Shown: piece after piece, positions 8,208-11,154 of the stretch
Layout of the letters: the number at the start of each line of letters is the position of its first letter
How positions within the stretch are numbered: the stretch's first letter is position 1
Source of the DNA: Cesiribacter sp.
GTDB taxonomy: Bacteria > Bacteroidota > Bacteroidia > Cytophagales > Cyclobacteriaceae
Assembly: GCA_030147305.1 (NCBI GenBank)
Contig: JASLAE010000099.1
Coordinates: 1-11,154, forward strand
Direction: 5' to 3'
DNA length: 11,154 bases
Notes under the pieces: generated by a model
Database searches by the model: none
What the model was told of the DNA's origin: nothing
Seen by the model: the letters and a program-made list of their open reading frames with translations, nothing else
Position numbers and translations under genes: made by a program

Positions 8208-9245
8208 CTAATGGTGCTGCACGTAATGATCCCATTTTTCAAGTACGTCTTTAAAATCCTGTGGAAGCTCAGATTCAAACTGAACCCACTCGCCACTGCG
8301 GGGGTGTTTAAAACCTAATGATTTAGCGTGCAGGGCCTGGCGGGGCATAATCTTAAAGCAGTTCTCTACAAACTGTTTGTACTTGCTAAAGGTCGTTCCC
8401 TTAATTACTTTATCGCCGCCGTACATGCTGTCGTTAAACAGCGGGTGGCCTAAATGGGTCATATGCGCACGAATCTGGTGGGTACGGCCTGTCTCCAGCC
8501 GGCACTGCAGCAAGCTAACGTAGCGCAGTTGCCTGAGGGTTTTATAATGTGTGATGGCATGGCGGCCATAGCCTTCTCCTTCTGGGTAGGCCTGTACTAC
8601 CCGCCGGTCTTTCTGGCTCCGCCCCAGCGGCACGTTAATGGTCCCATCCTGGGGTTCAGGTTCACCCCACACCAGCGCCAGATAAGTACGTTCAATGCTG
8701 TGATCAAAAAACTGCCTGGCCAGGCTTTGCATGGCAATTTCGCTTTTGGCAATTACCAGCAGCCCGGAGGTATCCTTGTCGATGCGGTGAACCAGGCCCG
8801 GGCGCCCCTGGTTTCCCGGCAAGGTTGGGAGCTGCTGAAAGTGGTAGGTGAGCGCATTCACCAGCGTGCCACTCCAGTTTTGGTAAGCAGGGTGCACGAC
8901 CATACCCGCATCTTTATTTACTACCAGCAGGTCGTCGTCTTCGTAGATGATGTTGAGCGGTATATTCTCCGGCAGCACCTCTGTGTCACGGGGTGGTTCC
9001 GGCAGGGCAATGGTAATTACATCGCCGGGATGTACCCGGTAGTTCGATTTTATTTTCTCCTCGTTCACCCGCACAAAACCATCCTCAATTGCTTTTTGCA
9101 GCCTGTTGCGGGTTACGTTGGGCAGCCGGGCCATCAGAAACTTATCTACCCGGAGTAGTGCCTGCTTGGGGTCGGCAACAATCCGGTGGTGTTCGTATAA
9201 TTCATCGTCTTCAATTTCTTCTGGCGCTGCCTGGTAGTTCTTCAT
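8208..9245 (-). CDS. RluA-family 23S rRNA pseudouridine synthase, RluD-like
   Basis: This 345-residue protein has an N-terminal S4 RNA-binding domain (about 31-85, containing RVDKFLMARL and the GDVITI turn) and a pseudouridine synthase catalytic domain (about 95-330). The signature HRIDKDTSG lies at 153-161, with Asp156 as the expected catalytic nucleophile. RTHQIRAH (254-261) and HPLFNDSMYGG (267-277) are further family motifs. Members isomerise uridine to pseudouridine in RNA. The S4 domain plus length best fits the RluD type, which modifies helix 69 of 23S rRNA, but the target is inferred. The N-terminal 25 residues are acidic. A TATCTTTG box ends 4 nt before the ATG, so the mRNA may be leaderless or nearly so. 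Confidence 0.93.
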   Translation of the reverse strand: MKNYQAAPEEIEDDELYEHHRIVADPKQALLRVDKFLMARLPNVTRNRLQKAIEDGFVRVNEEKIKSNYRVHPGDVITIALPEPPRDTEVLPENIPLNIIYEDDDLLVVNKDAGMVVHPAYQNWSGTLVNALTYHFQQLPTLPGNQGRPGLVHRIDKDTSGLLVIAKSEIAMQSLARQFFDHSIERTYLALVWGEPEPQDGTINVPLGRSQKDRRVVQAYPEGEGYGRHAITHYKTLRQLRYVSLLQCRLETGRTHQIRAHMTHLGHPLFNDSMYGGDKVIKGTTFSKYKQFVENCFKIMPRQALHAKSLGFKHPRSGEWVQFESELPQDFKDVLEKWDHYVQHH

Positions 9246-9249
9246 GCTG

Positions 9250-9257
9250 CAAAGATA
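9250..9257 (-). promoter_or_regulatory. Bacteroidota -7 promoter box for the pseudouridine synthase gene
   Basis: The minus strand reads TATCTTTG, a full match to TAnnTTTG, followed by CAGC and the ATG at 9245. Transcription in this phylum usually starts a few bases after this box, which would place the start at or next to the ATG. A TTTG lies 24 nt upstream, somewhat far for a typical -33 element. Confidence 0.65.
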
Positions 9258-9287
9258 AAGGAAATGTTATAAAGCAGTGGCCAAATG

Positions 9288-9303
9288 CTGCCGTCACCGG
9301 CAG
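9288..9303. repeat. Short inverted repeat in the divergent promoter region
   Basis: CTGCCG (9288-9293) and CGGCAG (9298-9303) are perfect complements around TCAC. The element lies 8 nt upstream of the plus-strand -7 box, where the -33 region would be expected, and may be an operator. It is short enough to be chance. Confidence 0.4.
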
Positions 9304-9310
9304 TATATCG

Positions 9311-9318
9311 TACTTTTG
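9311..9318 (+). promoter_or_regulatory. Bacteroidota -7 promoter box for the PLP enzyme gene
   Basis: TACTTTTG fully matches TAnnTTTG and is followed by TGCCT and the ATG at 9324. This supports the start at 9324 over the in-frame ATG at 9285, which would lie upstream of the transcription start. No clear TTG -33 element is seen; the position overlaps the inverted repeat. Confidence 0.65.
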
Positions 9319-9323
9319 TGCCT

Positions 9324-10250
9324 ATGGACCTGCTTACCGCCCTGCCTACCCCTGTAGAACCTATTGAAGATCCGCTGCTGCAGGCAGCCAGGGTAAGCCT
9401 GCACCTTAAGCGCGACGATTTAATCCATCCCCACATCAGCGGGAATAAATGGCGGAAATTAAAATATAACCTGCTTGCTGCCAGGGCACAGCAGCAAAAG
9501 CGGGTGCTGACCTTTGGCGGAGCTTATTCAAATCATATAGCTGCTACGGCAGCAGCAGGCAAGGCATTTGGTTTCGAAACTATTGGCATAATTCGCGGGG
9601 AAGAGCAACTACCGCTGAACCCGACCCTGGCATTTGCTAAAGCACAAGGCATGCAGTTCCATTACCTGGACAGGGAATCTTATCGGAAAAAGGAGGAGGG
9701 GGAGATAGGGGAACTGCTGCACGAGCGGTTTGGATTATGCTATTTTGTGCCCGAAGGGGGCAGCAATGCGCTGGCTGTAAAGGGGAGTGCAGAATTGATC
9801 GCGGAGCTGGACGTGCAGCAGTACGATTTTATTGCTGTAGCCTGCGGCACTGGCGGTACACTGGCAGGCATAGTGGCAGGCTTAAACCGTCGAAGGCAGG
9901 CATTAGGCTTCCCGGTTCTTAAGGGAGGAAGCTTTCTAAAGGCCGATGTGGATAGGTTAACAGAGGCTTACCAGGGACAATCTTATCACAACTACCAGCT
10001 AATGACCGATTACCATTTTGGGGGCTATGCTAAATGGACCCCAGAGCTGATTGGTTTCATCAATGAATTCAGAAGCAGGCATGGCATAGCGCTTGACCCC
10101 ATATATACAGGAAAGTTGCTTTATGGAATATTTGACCTGGTAAAGCGGGGGTGGTTCAAGCCGGGCACCCGCTTACTGGCAGTTCATACCGGCGGGCTGC
10201 AGGGGATTGCAGGTTTTAATCAACGTTTTGGTTATTTGATTGAACAGTAA
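9324..10250 (+). CDS. PLP-dependent ACC deaminase/D-cysteine desulfhydrase family protein
   Basis: From the ATG at 9324 the protein has 308 residues, typical of the family. It shows fold-type II PLP-enzyme motifs: RDDLIHPHISGNKWRKLKYN, with the Schiff-base Lys in SGNK (Lys42); GGAYSNHIAA around 65-74, which contacts the cofactor carboxylate; EGGSN; and ACGTGGT, the phosphate-binding loop. DPIYTGK and HTGGLQG near the C-terminus are also family hallmarks. Members either deaminate 1-aminocyclopropane-1-carboxylate to 2-oxobutyrate or desulfhydrate D-cysteine to pyruvate, sulfide and ammonia; the motifs seen do not decide between them, and D-cysteine desulfhydrase-like activity is the commoner one in bacteria. 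An in-frame ATG at 9285 would add 13 residues but lies upstream of the likely promoter box. The gene is divergent from the pseudouridine synthase and ends in a strong hairpin that overlaps the last base of its stop codon. Confidence 0.9.
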   Translation: MDLLTALPTPVEPIEDPLLQAARVSLHLKRDDLIHPHISGNKWRKLKYNLLAARAQQQKRVLTFGGAYSNHIAATAAAGKAFGFETIGIIRGEEQLPLNPTLAFAKAQGMQFHYLDRESYRKKEEGEIGELLHERFGLCYFVPEGGSNALAVKGSAELIAELDVQQYDFIAVACGTGGTLAGIVAGLNRRRQALGFPVLKGGSFLKADVDRLTEAYQGQSYHNYQLMTDYHFGGYAKWTPELIGFINEFRSRHGIALDPIYTGKLLYGIFDLVKRGWFKPGTRLLAVHTGGLQGIAGFNQRFGYLIEQ

Positions 10251-10282
10251 AAAGCCACCCTTCCAGCAGAAGGGTGGCTTTT
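10250..10282. terminator. Strong hairpin between convergent genes, probable bidirectional terminator
   Basis: The arms 10250-10263 (AAAAGCCACCCTTC) and 10269-10282 (GAAGGGTGGCTTTT) pair perfectly over 14 bp with a 5-base loop. The stem is GC-rich at its core and flanked by A-run and T-run, so it can work on both strands. It starts at the last base of the PLP-enzyme stop and lies 40 nt beyond the stop of the opposing T9SS gene. Confidence 0.92.
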
Positions 10283-10321
10283 AGTTGCATCAACTTGCGT
10301 ATTGTGCTTTAAGATGACACC

Positions 10322-11154
10322 TTACTCTTTCATGATCTTAATATATTCCTGAAGTTGGTGACCCTGCAGGTGCAGCAGGTAGACCCCTTGTGGAAGCTCA
10401 GCCAGGTCTAGCTGCAGTACTCCTGACGCAGCGTCTGGCTGGTAGGAGCCTTTGTGGATCAGTGCCCCCTGCAGGGAGTAGACCTTCACCTCCAGCTTTT
10501 CTGAGGTACCTGTCTGGATGGTAAGCTGATCCCTGACCGGGTTAGGGTAGAAGCTCAGCTGCTGCAGCGCTTCTTCTTCCGAAGCTTCGTTGAAGAAATT
10601 AGGATTGTAAGCTCCTGCGATTCTGCTGTTGGCCTGCTTTTCTTCGAAGAGTTCAGGACAGGTCAGGATACCATCTACATCATAACCATTGGCAGAAGGA
10701 TGGAAAGCTGCCGGATCAGAGGTATCGGTGATTTTGACAAAGCGTACATAAGGCAGCTTGCCTTCCCCCACGACTGCACTCAGGTCTACCTTGGCATTGC
10801 GGCAGAAAGTACCAGGCACCCTTACCCAATCTGCACCATTGGCAGATACTTCCATCATCATGGTTTCAGCATTACCTGCCAGTTCTCCTTCATAGCAGTT
10901 GCGCCAGGACCAGCCCCAGGTAGTTTCTACCACCATCAAGTCAGCAGCCTCTGTGCCATTATCATAGACCAAGGAGCCCAGCTCCAGCACCAGCTCTCCG
11001 CCAAAGCCAAGGGAGACAAAGTTGAAGCGGTTGTTCTCCTGGGGGGCACCCAGGGCCAGCGAAGGATTGCTTCTTTCTCTACCAATGACTCTGCCATCAG
11101 GACGATAGCCCTGGCGGAAAGAGACTACCTGTGAGGCAAAGCAGCTGCCTTGCT
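10322..11154 (-). CDS. T9SS-exported surface protein, C-terminal part (5' end outside window)
   Basis: The frame is open from the right edge to a TAA at 10322-10324, giving about 276 residues. The last 78 residues (10325-10558) form a type A T9SS sorting domain: LSFYPNPVRDQL, VKVYSLQGALIHKG, LDLAELPQGVYLLHLQ and a terminal IKIMKE. Such domains direct export through the outer membrane and are usually removed or used to attach the protein to the surface. The upstream part contains TWGWSWRNC, VSANGADWVRVPGTFC, VRFVKITD and ANGYDVDGILTC, a beta-rich, Cys-containing extracellular region seen in large Bacteroidota surface proteins; I recognise no enzymatic motif. An internal GTG at 10990 is not a credible start because the frame continues upstream with protein-like sequence (for example GSCFASQVVSFRQGYRPDGR). 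The full protein is probably much longer. Confidence 0.9.
   Translation of the reverse strand, partial: QGSCFASQVVSFRQGYRPDGRVIGRERSNPSLALGAPQENNRFNFVSLGFGGELVLELGSLVYDNGTEAADLMVVETTWGWSWRNCYEGELAGNAETMMMEVSANGADWVRVPGTFCRNAKVDLSAVVGEGKLPYVRFVKITDTSDPAAFHPSANGYDVDGILTCPELFEEKQANSRIAGAYNPNFFNEASEEEALQQLSFYPNPVRDQLTIQTGTSEKLEVKVYSLQGALIHKGSYQPDAASGVLQLDLAELPQGVYLLHLQGHQLQEYIKIMKE

Noticed and set aside
8117..8230. Minus-strand frame overlapping the end of the pseudouridine synthase gene, with a protein-like stretch (IRDKLWHEVEDQAA)
   Set aside because: No ATG; only a TTG inside the neighbouring gene could start it, and the product would be about 40 residues. Without a homologue it cannot be supported as a gene.
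8454..9158. Plus-strand open frame of 234 codons opposite the pseudouridine synthase gene
   Set aside because: It lies fully antisense to a well-supported gene with intact catalytic motifs; its translation shows no recognisable domain.
10700..11134. Plus-strand open frame of 144 codons opposite the T9SS gene
   Set aside because: Antisense to a continuous T9SS surface-protein frame and lacking any recognisable motif.

Overview
The window looks like chromosomal DNA of a Bacteroidota bacterium, probably order Cytophagales. Three signs support this: a complete type IX secretion (T9SS) C-terminal sorting domain at the right edge, Bacteroidota-type TAnnTTTG -7 promoter boxes directly in front of two start codons, and no obvious Shine-Dalgarno sequences before most genes. 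The genus cannot be fixed from the sequence alone.

Layout, left to right. (1) 1-1547, minus strand: a secreted subtilase-like (S8-like) protein gene, cut by the left edge and interrupted by one in-frame TAA at 513-515. Homology-like sequence continues in the same frame on the far side of the stop. (2) About 1548-2105: an AT-rich gap with no convincing gene. (3) 2106-6055, minus strand: a two-gene unit with a 14-nt gap. It encodes an HD-domain phosphohydrolase followed by a 1118-residue protein that joins a 12-helix transporter-like module, a long HEAT-type helical-repeat region and a C-terminal cyclic-nucleotide-binding domain. This is the most interesting locus in the window. (4) 6056-6236: an intergenic stretch with two perfect inverted repeats. 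(5) 6237-7112, minus strand: a LacX-like aldose 1-epimerase family protein. (6) 7291-8043, minus strand: a CPBP-family intramembrane protease. (7) 8208-9245, minus strand: an RluA/RluD-family pseudouridine synthase. (8) 9324-10250, plus strand: a PLP enzyme of the ACC deaminase/D-cysteine desulfhydrase family, divergent from the pseudouridine synthase; each of these two genes has a TAnnTTTG box 4-5 nt before its ATG, suggesting leaderless mRNAs. (9) 10250-10282: a strong hairpin between convergent genes, probably a two-way terminator. (10) 10322-11154, minus strand: the C-terminal part of a T9SS-exported surface protein, cut by the right edge.

How the genes fit together: most are ordinary single-gene metabolic, RNA-modification or membrane functions with 160-180 nt gaps between them. 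The HD/transporter-HEAT-CNB pair is the only clear functional unit. It reads as a membrane protein whose activity may be gated by a cyclic nucleotide, made together with a small metal-dependent phosphohydrolase. The ligand, the transported substrate and the HD substrate are all unknown from sequence. No CRISPR array, tRNA, rRNA, insertion sequence or defence island was seen.
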